A stretch of 64,000 bases of DNA from positions 54,453 to 118,452 of the forward strand of contig NZ_AULF01000014.1 in the NCBI RefSeq assembly GCF_000425145.1. Direction: 5' to 3'. The position numbers and the translations under genes are program-made. The stretch is from Pedobacter glucosidilyticus DSM 23534 (GTDB lineage: Bacteria > Bacteroidota > Bacteroidia > Sphingobacteriales > Sphingobacteriaceae). The notes beneath the pieces were generated by a model, which made no database searches, had not been told where the DNA came from, and worked only from the letters and a program-made list of their open reading frames with translations. Below, one piece after another: positions 8,433-16,656 of this stretch (its first letter is position 1; the number at the start of each line of letters is the position of its first letter).

Positions 8433-8465
8433 AGTTCGGGGTGGAATATCACCTCGAACTTTTTT
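8433..8465 (+). terminator. Rho-independent terminator of the fad operon
   Basis: An 11-bp stem, AGTTCGGGGTG / CACCTCGAACT with one G-U pair and a GAATAT loop, is followed immediately by five T and then GTTTTT. It lies 42 bp after the fadE stop codon. The rest of the gap to 8612 contains a weak dyad around 8519-8533 (ATGG and CCAT) but no gene that can be supported. Confidence 0.9.
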
Positions 8466-8612
8466 GTTTTTATAGCGTCTGTTTCTCATATTTAAGCCAG
8501 CCTGTAACGAGTGCCTAACATGGCTTACCCCATGCTATCGGTTCTAATCATTCTTATTTGAATGAAATTATTAAAGTAATACTAATTTTACCTATGGTAA
8601 TATATGAACATT

Positions 8613-8984
8613 TCAAAATAAGTTGACGAACTTTGAAAGTAATTCTTCCCCAAACACCCAAACTATTCCGGGGCCAACAGCCCATAAAAAGCAAACCAAA
8701 GCCCCAAACATAATAATAAGTAAGTTTTTCAAGATTTTATTTCTTTGAAACTTATTCGGAAAAAAATAATCAGTGGTTAAAGTACCAAGAAAAAGAATTA
8801 GAAATATTATTGGGAGGTATAAGATGATTAACAGAAGTAATTGAATTAATTTTTGTAGACCGACTATTATTAAATTATTCGAGTGTGATTTGATAACATA
8901 AATAAATAATATGTAACCTAAAGCGCATAAAATTATTACAGAAATAGCATAAAAGTATCTTTTAAAATCTTCAATTTTTCTCAT
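8613..8984 (-). CDS. Small membrane protein, unknown function
   Basis: A 123-residue protein with a short basic N-terminus (MRKIEDFKR) and three to four hydrophobic segments at about 11-31, 41-74 and 84-112, so it is an integral inner-membrane protein. No family motif is recognised. It is alone on its strand after the fad operon, with a DUF2971-like gene upstream across an 85-bp gap. Codon use is AT-rich like the neighbouring accessory genes. It is probably real, given length and membrane pattern, but no function can be offered. Confidence 0.6.
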   Translation of the reverse strand: MRKIEDFKRYFYAISVIILCALGYILFIYVIKSHSNNLIIVGLQKLIQLLLLIILYLPIIFLILFLGTLTTDYFFPNKFQRNKILKNLLIIMFGALVCFLWAVGPGIVWVFGEELLSKFVNLF

Positions 8985-9069
8985 GTTTTGTTGATTTTTA
9001 AATGTGATCTAGCTCAAATTCAATCAAGAATTATAATTTTTAATTGCCATTTTGATTAGATTTTAAATT

Positions 9070-9774
9070 TTAAAGCCAACTATCATTTATTTTTGAATAA
9101 CAAATTTCGAAATTCAAGTTATGCTCTTTTTTTATTTGTTCAATTAACTTAACAAATTCAGGTTTTGAACTTTGGGATATATGAACTTTCTTAATTAAAG
9201 TTTTCAAATCAATATCCACAAGATTTTCTTTATTCTTCTCATAGTCCTCATTTACTGTTATGCATCTTAATTCATTTTCAAATGAATAAAAATCAAATTT
9301 TGTCATAAATGGATAGAATAGATTTCCTAAATCAAAAAAATATTTTTTTTCGTGGATATAATTTATCTCTCCAATATAAATGGATTTTGTTGTCATATTG
9401 AATGACTCCTTTAATGAATATAAATCAGTTTGGATGGCAACGCCTGATTTATTTTTAGCATACATTTTCCATAATGCAAAGGACTCTCTTTCAGCATAAC
9501 TCCAACTAGAAATTAAAAAAGTCTTCCTACAAACATTTTCAATATAATTGATAATTTCTTCACTTTTAGAGCCTGTTTCTTCGTCTCTTAGTTTAATCTT
9601 TTCTAACACAAAAGGTGGGATTCTGCCTTCAAATCTATCGCCTAGATTCTCCGAGTTTGAAAAGAAAAGAGCCTTATTATCTAATAAGTTTAAGAATTTC
9701 CAGAAATCCATGTATCTCCAAATTGATATATCTAGAGATTTGGATTCTTTAAAAACAGGGTGTTTTACATACAT
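9070..9774 (-). CDS. DUF2971-like protein
   Basis: A 234-residue soluble protein. The N-terminal pattern YMDFWKFLNLLDNKALFFS followed by DRFEG, and the later SWSYAERESFALWKMYAKNKSGVAI, match the layout of the DUF2971 family (the W-x-x-Y of that family and its SxWxxxxxESxxMWxxYa motif). The biochemical activity of the family is not established; members are often found in accessory and defence-like regions. Here it neighbours a HigB/HigA pair and a DUF4143 ATPase, which fits a genomic-island setting. No catalytic residue can be assigned. Confidence 0.7.
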   Translation of the reverse strand: MYVKHPVFKESKSLDISIWRYMDFWKFLNLLDNKALFFSNSENLGDRFEGRIPPFVLEKIKLRDEETGSKSEEIINYIENVCRKTFLISSWSYAERESFALWKMYAKNKSGVAIQTDLYSLKESFNMTTKSIYIGEINYIHEKKYFFDLGNLFYPFMTKFDFYSFENELRCITVNEDYEKNKENLVDIDLKTLIKKVHISQSSKPEFVKLIEQIKKEHNLNFEICYSKINDSWL

Positions 9775-9956
9775 AGTTTAAATTAAATATAATTAAAATT
9801 GGTTTTTTTATAGTAATTTATATCAAAATATTTTTTAATAATACTGGTTTTATTAACATATAATTTAAATTAAGATAGAAAACTAAACAAAAATGTTTTT
9901 CCGTATTGGTAGTCCCGGATTAAAATTAGGGAAATATCCAGAATCTCTAATCTATC

Positions 9957-10313
9957 TCAAGCCAAAAACACCTCAGCCGGAATACCCAATTTCTGGTGCA
10001 AAACTTTGGCAATCTTAAGCGTTAAAGGTTTTTTACCACTCAATAAAGAAGAAACATAGCTTTTGCTCCCAATCCATTCGGTTAAATCTTTATTTTTTAA
10101 ACCTTCATCTTCCATTTTTTGCTTTACTACCGCAATAGGGTCTGGTTTTGGAATAGTGAAATGGATATCTTCATATTGTTTTACCAATAATAATGCAACT
10201 TGTAAATCTTCACCAGTTTTACTATCAGGCGAAACATTTAAATCAAATTGAGTATCTATCCAAGCCAGTAATTCTTCGTACTCTTCTTCGGTTTTTAAAA
10301 TATGTAAATTCAT
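9957..10313 (-). CDS. higA: HigA-family antitoxin with HTH domain
   Basis: A 118-residue antitoxin and autorepressor. The C-terminal half (about 60-112) is an Xre-type helix-turn-helix: KQKMEDEGLKNKDLTEWIG, then SKSYVSSLLSGKKPLTLKIA. The N-terminal acidic half is the likely toxin-binding part. It is the second gene of the pair; its ATG overlaps the toxin stop codon by one base (TGATG), a sign of translational coupling. Toxin-first order is typical of higBA and opposite to most type II systems. Direct repeats before higB are the probable operator. Confidence 0.9.
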   Translation of the reverse strand: MNLHILKTEEEYEELLAWIDTQFDLNVSPDSKTGEDLQVALLLVKQYEDIHFTIPKPDPIAVVKQKMEDEGLKNKDLTEWIGSKSYVSSLLSGKKPLTLKIAKVLHQKLGIPAEVFLA

Positions 10314-10621
10314 CAGTTTTTAAATTTTACAGTAGCTACATCAATTTTATCATACTCTGTATGAGTTCCAAACCACTTAATTTGAATCACTTTATAAATA
10401 AAAACAACCCTAATGACTAACCTGTAATGATTACCCATAATATTAATTACCACACGGTCATCACCAATTAAATTCACACTTTTATGTATTGCCTTTAATT
10501 CTTGAAAATTTTTAAAATCAGCATTCAGAAATTCATAATACCACTCTAATAATGCATTTTTTGCCTTTGGATATTTAATTGTATAGGCCAAAAGGGTTTT
10601 TCTGTTGATGATATTGAACAT
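10313..10621 (-). CDS. higB: HigB-family mRNA interferase toxin
   Basis: A 102-residue RelE-fold toxin of the HigB type, which in studied members cleaves mRNA on the ribosome. Visible family features are the start with AYTIKYPKAKNALLEWY, the middle VNLIGDDRVVINIMGNHYRLVIRV, and the end VIQIKWFGTHTEYDKI, matching the HigB_toxin pattern of an N-G/N-x-Y-R-L core and a W-x-G-T-H-x-E-Y-D-K tail. Length is normal and the reading frame intact, so the toxin looks functional. It is translated ahead of and coupled to higA. The repeats at 10624-10670 probably control it. Confidence 0.9.
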   Translation of the reverse strand: MFNIINRKTLLAYTIKYPKAKNALLEWYYEFLNADFKNFQELKAIHKSVNLIGDDRVVINIMGNHYRLVIRVVFIYKVIQIKWFGTHTEYDKIDVATVKFKN

Positions 10622-10623
10622 CT

Positions 10624-10670
10624 AAAGTTTACTGATGGAGAATATATATAAAAAGTTTACTAATAGAGAA
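10624..10670 (-). promoter_or_regulatory. higBA promoter-operator with two direct repeats
   Basis: Two 19-bp direct repeats, AAAGTTTACTGATGGAGAA (10624-10642) and AAAGTTTACTAATAGAGAA (10652-10670), match at 17 of 19 positions and start 28 bp apart. The near copy ends 2 bp from the higB start codon, and the spacer between them is TATATATAAA, a likely promoter core. HigA commonly represses its own operon by binding paired sites. The repeats are seen directly; the binding is inferred. Confidence 0.65.
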
Positions 10671-10764
10671 CGAATGTGTTTTTAAAAATTATTTCATCTT
10701 AAGCTCCCTTATAACCAGTTCTTAATCTATTTAACCACTACTTCTATCTTTCCAATTTGATTTA

Positions 10765-10878
10765 CTAGTAAAAATATCGGATAATTTATCTTATGTATTA
10801 GTAAAAATATCGGATAATTTATCTTATGTATTAGTAAAAATATCGGATAATTTATCTATTGCATTAGTAAAAATATCA
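10765..10878. repeat. Iteron-like 33-bp direct repeats upstream of an AAA+ ATPase
   Basis: Three consecutive 33-bp copies (10765-10797, 10798-10830, 10831-10863) and a 15-bp partial fourth start with TTAGTAAAAATATCGGATAA. Each full copy holds an 11-bp dyad GATAATTTATC (first at 10780-10790), spaced exactly 33 bp, about three helical turns. There are no spacers between copies. They end 36 bp before the ATPase start codon, so they look like an operator array; a further dyad ATATC-AG-GATAT lies at 10903-10914 against the start codon. Confidence 0.9.
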
Positions 10879-10914
10879 TATTTTGAGTATCTTTGAGTTT
10901 AAATATCAGGATAT

Positions 10915-12120
10915 ATGAGAAGGATAATGCTAGAGAAACTCAAACAGCATTTGCCCAAAAAAGAGTTTACCATATTAACCGGAGCGAGGCAAACAGGTAA
11001 ATCAACCTTGCTTAAAGAGTTGGAAAAATATTGTAAAGAAGAAGGTATGGCTGTTACGTTTTTAAACTTCGAGTTTAAAACTATTCTGGCTGATTTGGAT
11101 GAAAATCCTTTGAATTTACTTAACTACTTGCCACAAAGCGAAGGTAAAAACGTGGTTCTGATAGATGAAGTACAGTATTTGAAAGATCCAACTAATTTTC
11201 TGAAACTCATTTATGACGAATACGCCGCCGACATAAAAATTGTAGCTACTGGAAGTAGCGCTTTTTATATGGATAGCCGTTTTGAAGACTCGTTAGCGGG
11301 CAGAAAGAAGATATTTACACTGCTCACTTGTTCTTTTGATGAATATTTGACTTTATTAGGTAAAGATGATTTATTGGCAGAGAAAAGCAGAATCATCCAG
11401 AATACGAATGCAAAAAGCTTAAAAATTACTCAACTAAAGACCGAGTGGGATAATTATATGATATATGGTGGTTACCCCGCAGTAATTACAGAAACAGATG
11501 TGAATGAAAAAGTAGCCCGACTACGTGAATTAAGAGATTCTTTTGTAAAGCGAGATATTTTAGAAGCTGGTGTGCAAAATGAAGCTGTTTTTTACCAATT
11601 ATTTAGATTAATTGCCGCACAAGTAGGAAGTTTAATTAATGTAAATGAGCTATCAACCACTTTGAAAGTAAGAAGCGAAACCGTTACTCATTATTTGCAG
11701 GTGATGCAAAAGTATTTCCATATTTCATTAGTGAAGCCGTTTTATAGAAATTTAAGGAAAGAATTAGTGAAAATGCCCAAAGCATACTTATTGGATACAG
11801 GCTTAAGGAATTGTTTAGTTAACAATTTTCAATCGGTACAAATGAGGTTAGATAAAGGCGAACTTTGGGAGAATATGAATTTTAAATTACTTGCCGAGCA
11901 ATACAATTTTGATGAGCTTAAATTTTGGCGAACGGCAGATGGTAACGAAGTTGATTTTGTTTTACCAGAAGCTGACATTCCTGCTGCCATAGAAGTTAAG
12001 TTTGATGAAGCACAAATTAAACCTAATAAATATCAAAAGTTTAGAGACGCTTATCCCGAAATTGATTTTAGATTTAGTTGGTATAATGCTTTTAATGAAG
12101 GTTTTTTTAGGAGGATTTGA
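10915..12120 (+). CDS. AAA+ ATPase with DUF4143 domain
   Basis: A 401-residue ATP-binding protein. Walker A is GARQTGKST at 23-31, Walker B is VVLIDEVQYL, and sensor-like TGSSAFYM follows. The C-terminal DUF4143 region ends in a nuclease-like pattern, EVDFVLPEADIPAAIEVKF, with the D...E-x-K arrangement of the PD-(D/E)XK fold. Function of this widespread family is not settled; members are often in accessory regions. A second, more distant copy lies at 44234-45685. The 33-bp repeat array upstream suggests tight, perhaps self-acting, control. ATG 10915 is used; ATG 10927 is an alternative. Confidence 0.85.
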   Translation: MRRIMLEKLKQHLPKKEFTILTGARQTGKSTLLKELEKYCKEEGMAVTFLNFEFKTILADLDENPLNLLNYLPQSEGKNVVLIDEVQYLKDPTNFLKLIYDEYAADIKIVATGSSAFYMDSRFEDSLAGRKKIFTLLTCSFDEYLTLLGKDDLLAEKSRIIQNTNAKSLKITQLKTEWDNYMIYGGYPAVITETDVNEKVARLRELRDSFVKRDILEAGVQNEAVFYQLFRLIAAQVGSLINVNELSTTLKVRSETVTHYLQVMQKYFHISLVKPFYRNLRKELVKMPKAYLLDTGLRNCLVNNFQSVQMRLDKGELWENMNFKLLAEQYNFDELKFWRTADGNEVDFVLPEADIPAAIEVKFDEAQIKPNKYQKFRDAYPEIDFRFSWYNAFNEGFFRRI

Positions 12121-12241
12121 TATGAAATCATTTAATTCCTAAAATTAAACCAAGCTAACATTTTAATTGTAGGACTTTTTTGTGCTCATTTTAGGCTATA
12201 CTTAATTATTAATTATCTTTAGTGATACTAAATTTAAATAC

Positions 12242-12706
12242 ATGAAAAAGATAATTTTAATGATGTGCATGGCTATGGCTTTAAACGTAGCAGTAATGGC
12301 TCAAACCAATTCAGAAAAACTGGGCGAGTGGAAGATAGTAACCGTTGTGGAATCTATTGTTCCTATGGGTTTGGGAAGATCACGGATGATTGAAAATACA
12401 ACTGAAGTGAATACAGAACAGTTTCGTACCGCTCGAACAGATGGAAAGAAATCTAACCAACAAAGTGTAAGTAGAAGCGAGTTAAAAGTTGAGAATTTTG
12501 ATGAAGCCAAATTGTTGAACTTTTTTAGCGCAGCGGGTATCAATTTTCAAAATATCGCTTCAAACGATGCTATGATTGGAGCAAGAATTATGGAATTAGA
12601 GGCAGATGGTTATAAGTTAATTTACGTTACCAGTGCTGTAGAAAGCCATGCCGGAAAGGATGATCCAGGAGGGATTTTTATTACCCGAATGTTCTTTAAA
12701 AAGTAA
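12242..12706 (+). CDS. Secreted protein of unknown function
   Basis: A 154-residue protein with a clear signal peptide (MKKIILMMCMAMALNVAVMAQ, cleavage likely after the A-Q region). The mature part has no recognised family motif; it alternates short polar and hydrophobic stretches consistent with a small alpha/beta domain. It stands alone, with a strong terminator directly after it, so it is probably monocistronic and expressed. A periplasmic location is likely. Confidence 0.7.
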   Translation: MKKIILMMCMAMALNVAVMAQTNSEKLGEWKIVTVVESIVPMGLGRSRMIENTTEVNTEQFRTARTDGKKSNQQSVSRSELKVENFDEAKLLNFFSAAGINFQNIASNDAMIGARIMELEADGYKLIYVTSAVESHAGKDDPGGIFITRMFFKK

Positions 12707-12719
12707 GTTTAATATTTTT

Positions 12720-12754
12720 AAGCTAGCCTATAATCATTTAGGCTAGCTTTTTTT
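12720..12754 (+). terminator. Rho-independent terminator
   Basis: A perfect 11-bp stem AAGCTAGCCTA / TAGGCTAGCTT with an 8-base loop is followed by five T. It lies 14 bp after the secreted-protein gene. Run of A on the other side is short, so it acts mainly on the plus strand. Confidence 0.9.
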
Positions 12755-12785
12755 CTTGATTCCAAAATATATATCCTACGATAAT

Positions 12786-13181
12786 TTATTTTAGGATATT
12801 CTCAGAATCATAAATCAAAACCTTCTTCCATAAGTTTTCACTTTCTTTAATAAACACCTTATGGGCAGCTTCTTCCTGATATAAATCATGTGCTTCTTTA
12901 GAAACAAAAGTTACCATCAAGCAATAGCTGTAAGAATTATCTACGACAGGTCTGTTAGTGCTAGCAGGAGTTCCTAAATGCATACTAGTAATATGTTTAG
13001 ATGCTTTTAAGAAAGTTGTAAGAGAGGTTTCAAACTTTAAACGGTCTTCTTTACTTTCTGGGTTTTTTAACCAAAATAGCACAGTATGTACAAATTTTCC
13101 ATTTTCTTTTTGCGCCATAACAGATTCGGATTTCATCAGACAAAATAAGCTTATGATAAATGCTATGCAATACTTTTTCAT
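12786..13181 (-). CDS. Dabb-family (stress-responsive alpha/beta barrel) protein, exported
   Basis: A 131-residue protein with a signal peptide (cleavage near residue 24, SVMAQ) and a dimeric alpha/beta-barrel Dabb domain: FVHTVLFWLKNPESKEDRLKF, then the SYSYCLMVTFVSKEAHDLYQ segment and HKVFIKE. Dabb domains have varied roles and rarely an assigned activity. Periplasmic export of a Dabb protein is common in Bacteroidota. It is convergent with the gene at 12242-12706. No partner gene is evident. Confidence 0.85.
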   Translation of the reverse strand: MKKYCIAFIISLFCLMKSESVMAQKENGKFVHTVLFWLKNPESKEDRLKFETSLTTFLKASKHITSMHLGTPASTNRPVVDNSYSYCLMVTFVSKEAHDLYQEEAAHKVFIKESENLWKKVLIYDSENILK

Positions 13182-13338
13182 TGTTTCTACTTATAAAGTT
13201 TAAATATACATTTTAGACGAGGTGTTATTAAGGAATTTGAAAAATTGATATTTCTATAAACACTTAAGGTAATTATAGATGAATATTTTATACAACATTA
13301 ATTTTTATAAATAGGGTAGGCACTAGGTTGTTATAACA

Positions 13339-14196
13339 TTAGTCTAGAACCTCCAGTAAACCAATTAACTCTTTAACTTTTTCGGTACTACCTAATTCTT
13401 CATAAGCACTAATCAGGTTTCTAATCACTCTTTTAATAATTTCTGTATGCGAACAAGGTTCATAAAAATGCTTTTCTGGCTGAATTTGTAATTGTTTTAA
13501 AAACATATCTATATCTCTTTTACCAAAGATATAGCCCTTGTTAAAAACATTGATGTAAAATAAAATACCGCTTTCTTCACTTTGTTTTTCTTGTTCATCC
13601 TCGTAAGCTAAAATAAAATGCTGCGGAAGGTTCACTCCATAAATGGGAATATCCAGTTTCTGTGCTATAACGGCATAAATAATAGCCAAACTTATTTGAT
13701 TTCCTTTTTTGCTTTCTAAAACCTGACTGATATAGGAGTTTTGCGGGTCTTTATGATTACTGGTATTGCCAGAAAAACCGTAAATATTATAAAAAATATG
13801 GTTAATGAGTTTTACCTTCTCAACCGGACTAGCTTCGTACATCATCTGAAGCCAAATATCTCTTTTAATAGCTTCAATCTGGTTAATGATTTTTTGCTCG
13901 TTTAAATCAGGGTACTGATACCTGTTGATGATCAAGGCTCCCCGAAGCAAATCAAAAGCACCGCTTTGATACCATAAAGCTAAATCTTCACGTACATTTT
14001 GATATTGGATTTTATGAACTACATTTTCTATACGTTCTTGTAAAAGTGTATCTAGAGATTGCTCCCAAGCACTTTCTAAAAAGCCTATAGCTTCGCTACC
14101 ATAAGATAAAATTTTATCCTCGATGTGCGAGAAAATCTCCGGATCCGGATCATCCAGTAATTTTATTAAAGAAGCTATTTCTTTTTCGTTAATCAT
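13339..14196 (-). CDS. SirB1/transglutaminase-like family protein
   Basis: A 285-residue cytoplasmic protein of the SirB1 (Transglut_core2) family. The core reads SKKGNQISLAIIYAVIAQKL in part, followed by DIPIYGVNLPQHFILAY, the family hallmark; the C-terminal tail carries a helical TPR-like segment. The usual transglutaminase cysteine is absent (I/S in NQISLAI), as in many SirB1-type members, so an enzyme role is doubtful. N-terminal 80 residues are helical, HEAT-like. It is divergent from the methyltransferase gene, with a 14-bp repeat array between them. Confidence 0.85.
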   Translation of the reverse strand: MINEKEIASLIKLLDDPDPEIFSHIEDKILSYGSEAIGFLESAWEQSLDTLLQERIENVVHKIQYQNVREDLALWYQSGAFDLLRGALIINRYQYPDLNEQKIINQIEAIKRDIWLQMMYEASPVEKVKLINHIFYNIYGFSGNTSNHKDPQNSYISQVLESKKGNQISLAIIYAVIAQKLDIPIYGVNLPQHFILAYEDEQEKQSEESGILFYINVFNKGYIFGKRDIDMFLKQLQIQPEKHFYEPCSHTEIIKRVIRNLISAYEELGSTEKVKELIGLLEVLD

Positions 14197-14230
14197 GATT
14201 AAAAATTCTAAAATCTCACATCTAGTATCT

Positions 14231-14293
14231 CAATACTCAATACTCACTACGCAATACTCACTACGCAATACTCACTCCTCTATACTCAATCAC
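14231..14293. repeat. 14-bp tandem array in the SirB1-methyltransferase gap
   Basis: After a half copy (CAATACT, 14231-14237), four 14-bp units follow: two exact CAATACTCACTACG (14238-14251, 14252-14265) and two diverged (14266-14279, 14280-14293). The unit length equals that of the array before the four-helix-bundle gene, although the sequence is different. The array fills most of the divergent promoter region. Confidence 0.88.
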
Positions 14294-14318
14294 AACGCAA
14301 ATTCATATCTTCGCCATC

Positions 14319-15104
14319 ATGTTTAATATACAGTTCGCCTTAGATTACATCGCCCACAGAATCAATGCCAAAACACGTCATGGTGTACATTCGCCATTTG
14401 TGTATAAGCTTATTGATGAAGTCATATATGATTTCAAAGATAAACCCGAATACAAAAGTATCGAAGAATTACGTAAAAATTTACTTCAAGATCATCGAAA
14501 TATAACTATTACAGATTTAGGAGCTGGCTCGCAGCTTAATAACCAGAAAGTTAAAGCAGTTAAAGAACTGGCTAAGAATGCGCTTAAGGCACCACGTTTA
14601 GCTAAGTTGTTATTTCGTTTAGTACAATATACCCAACCTAAAACTTTGATAGAGCTTGGAACATGTTTAGGTGTTACCACAGCTTATTTAGCTAAAGCCG
14701 ATGAACATTTACAAGTGATAACCATGGAGGGTTGTCCGCAGACGGCTGTAGTAGCACAAGAAAATTTTGATAAATTAGGTTTAAAACATATTCAATTAGA
14801 AGTAGGTAATTTTGATGAACGCCTGCCCGTGTTGCTACAAAGTCAAGAACAGTTAGATTTTGTTTTTGTAGATGGCAACCATCGTAAAGATGCAACTTTG
14901 AATTATTTTAATTGGTGTTTACCAAAAATACACGAAAATAGTTTGCTCATTTTTGATGATATTTACTGGAGCCAAGGCATGAAAGAAGCTTGGGCAGAAA
15001 TTAAAGCAAACCCTCAAGTAAGTGTAACGGTTGATTTATTTTGGATAGGTTTAGTTTTCTTTAAAAAAGGGATAGCTAAAGAAGATTTTAAAGTTAAGTT
15101 TTAG
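14319..15104 (+). CDS. Class I SAM-dependent methyltransferase
   Basis: A 261-residue methyltransferase of the O-methyltransferase-like (Methyltransf_24) type. The SAM-binding motif I is LIELGTCLGVTTAYLA at about residues 109-124, followed by VITMEGCP, and the acidic FVFVDGNH motif before a C-terminal LLIFDDIYWS strand. The N-terminal domain (residues 1-90) has helices that usually form a cap. The substrate is unknown. The start codon at 14319 follows the repeat array by 25 bp. It converges on the barrel gene with a 6-bp gap. Confidence 0.85.
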   Translation: MFNIQFALDYIAHRINAKTRHGVHSPFVYKLIDEVIYDFKDKPEYKSIEELRKNLLQDHRNITITDLGAGSQLNNQKVKAVKELAKNALKAPRLAKLLFRLVQYTQPKTLIELGTCLGVTTAYLAKADEHLQVITMEGCPQTAVVAQENFDKLGLKHIQLEVGNFDERLPVLLQSQEQLDFVFVDGNHRKDATLNYFNWCLPKIHENSLLIFDDIYWSQGMKEAWAEIKANPQVSVTVDLFWIGLVFFKKGIAKEDFKVKF

Positions 15105-15110
15105 GAGAGT

Positions 15111-16232
15111 TTAGAAAGACTCTCCTAAAGAAATATATAAACCAGAGTTTCTTTTTTCGCCCATAGGCTTATTTCCAAAACCATAATCAACTCTTAGGGC
15201 TAAACTCTTATCCAAATCAAAGAAAAACCTACCGCCAATACCATAATTAGGTTTTAACCTGTTTATAGAAAAGTTGTTTTTTGCATAAACGGTTCCGGTG
15301 CCCCCAAAAGCTACAATACCAAAACGGTCTACCGGGCGGTATCTTATTTCTGCTTGTATGGCTGTATAGTTTTCATCCCTATATCTACCCATGTAATACC
15401 CTCTCATGATTTGGTCGTTCCCCATTTGTCTAAGCATATAAAACGGAATTTCTTTGTTACTACTCACAGCTTCCATAAAACCCTGTGCTGCAAGAGTGAT
15501 TTTTTTATGAGGAGTGTAAAAATACCGGCTATCTAATGTAAACAAAGTGCCCTCAAATTGCTGTTGTTTAAAAAAATCTGGGGCATAACCATAACGTAAT
15601 CTGGTAAAAAAGCCTTTTGTAGTATAGGTATTGGTGTTTCTGGTATCTATCAACTGTGTTATTTTAAATAAGATAAAGTTTCCTCCGTCTTTATCAAAGA
15701 AAGGAGTATTGTTGTAAAATCCGCCTAGTTCTACATCTTTAAAATTTTGTGATTCAAACTCAACACCTAAACCCGGATAATAAGATTTAGCCAGTTGCCT
15801 TTCTACTTCAGCATTAAGCCTAAAGCGTCTTTGTATCAGTTTATCTTCGTTACTCCTTAAAGTAGCATCACCAACTCCGTAAAAATTAAAGGGTAAATTA
15901 TAAAATCTGGCATCGTATAAATGGTGCCATTTATTCCCTCTCGACCATAAATCAGATCTTATAGAAACCTGCGATTGGCCTTTGGTACTGGTATAAGCCA
16001 ATCCGTATAGTTGCGAAGGTCTAATTAAGCTATCCGTTTTATCAAGATAGAAAGAATATAAACCAGCTCCACCAAATTCAAAACCGGCTTCTTGCGTGTA
16101 AGCGATTACAGGAACAGGTATAAAGCTATTGTGTCTGTTGGTATCGGGCGAGAAAAATTTATCAATAAGTTTTTTTTGCGAGAAGCTGTTTAATGATAAG
16201 CCAAGCAAAAATAAAAGGAGAATCTTTTTCAT
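15111..16232 (-). CDS. BamA/TamA-type outer-membrane beta-barrel protein
   Basis: A 373-residue protein with a signal peptide (MKKILLLFLLGLSLNSFSQ). The mature part is rich in alternating beta strands ending in a C-terminal strand LYISLGESF, and contains the conserved lid-loop type motif QMGNDQIMRGYYMGRYRD, all typical of the surface-antigen (D15/Omp85) barrel. No POTRA domain is visible, so it is a short, barrel-only member; its transport substrate is unknown. The frame is open 12 bp further upstream, but ATG 16232 begins a standard signal peptide. Confidence 0.85.
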   Translation of the reverse strand: MKKILLLFLLGLSLNSFSQKKLIDKFFSPDTNRHNSFIPVPVIAYTQEAGFEFGGAGLYSFYLDKTDSLIRPSQLYGLAYTSTKGQSQVSIRSDLWSRGNKWHHLYDARFYNLPFNFYGVGDATLRSNEDKLIQRRFRLNAEVERQLAKSYYPGLGVEFESQNFKDVELGGFYNNTPFFDKDGGNFILFKITQLIDTRNTNTYTTKGFFTRLRYGYAPDFFKQQQFEGTLFTLDSRYFYTPHKKITLAAQGFMEAVSSNKEIPFYMLRQMGNDQIMRGYYMGRYRDENYTAIQAEIRYRPVDRFGIVAFGGTGTVYAKNNFSINRLKPNYGIGGRFFFDLDKSLALRVDYGFGNKPMGEKRNSGLYISLGESF

Positions 16233-16476
16233 ATTTAGTCTCAAAGATAATTATCAAAACGAGATTTAGGAGGTAATAGTTTTGATTTTAGTATCTAGTT
16301 TATTAAATACTAGAAAGACAAAAGTAGATTAGCTAGGGCTTTTCAGTATGCTCAATCAGTTCTGGCAGACCCAAAAAAGAGGCTGGAAGTTGTAGCTCAT
16401 ACGCCATCAGGTAAATTTTTTATCATCAAGCCATGAGAGATTATATAGAGTCAACTAAAGATTAATTATACTTTTA

Positions 16477-16520
16477 ACGTAAGAATAACGTAAGACTAAC
16501 GTAAGATAAACGTAGGATAA
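16477..16520. repeat. Four 11-bp tandem repeats
   Basis: Four consecutive 11-bp units, ACGTAAGAATA, ACGTAAGACTA, ACGTAAGATAA and ACGTAGGATAA, lie in the 424-bp gap between the barrel gene and the TPR gene, about 135 bp before the latter. The 11-bp period is close to one DNA turn, so all copies face the same side. Nothing else is recognised in 16233-16656 apart from AT-rich sequence. Confidence 0.85.
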
Positions 16521-16656
16521 GACTATGTGAATACATAGAGTATAAATATTTTTTAATCATCAAAACTTACAACATCAGGCATTTTTATTGCTCCTATCAC
16601 CAAGTTTTACAAATAAACCCTGATATTTACCCATGTTTATCTACTAGATATTAACC

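Noticed and set aside
8500..8560. Dyad ACATGGCTTACCCCATG-like as a REP or mobile end
   Set aside because: The arms are only 4-5 bp, with a single copy in the window and no transposase.
10765..10878. Possible CRISPR array
   Set aside because: The 33-bp copies are directly adjacent with no spacers and no cas genes are nearby.
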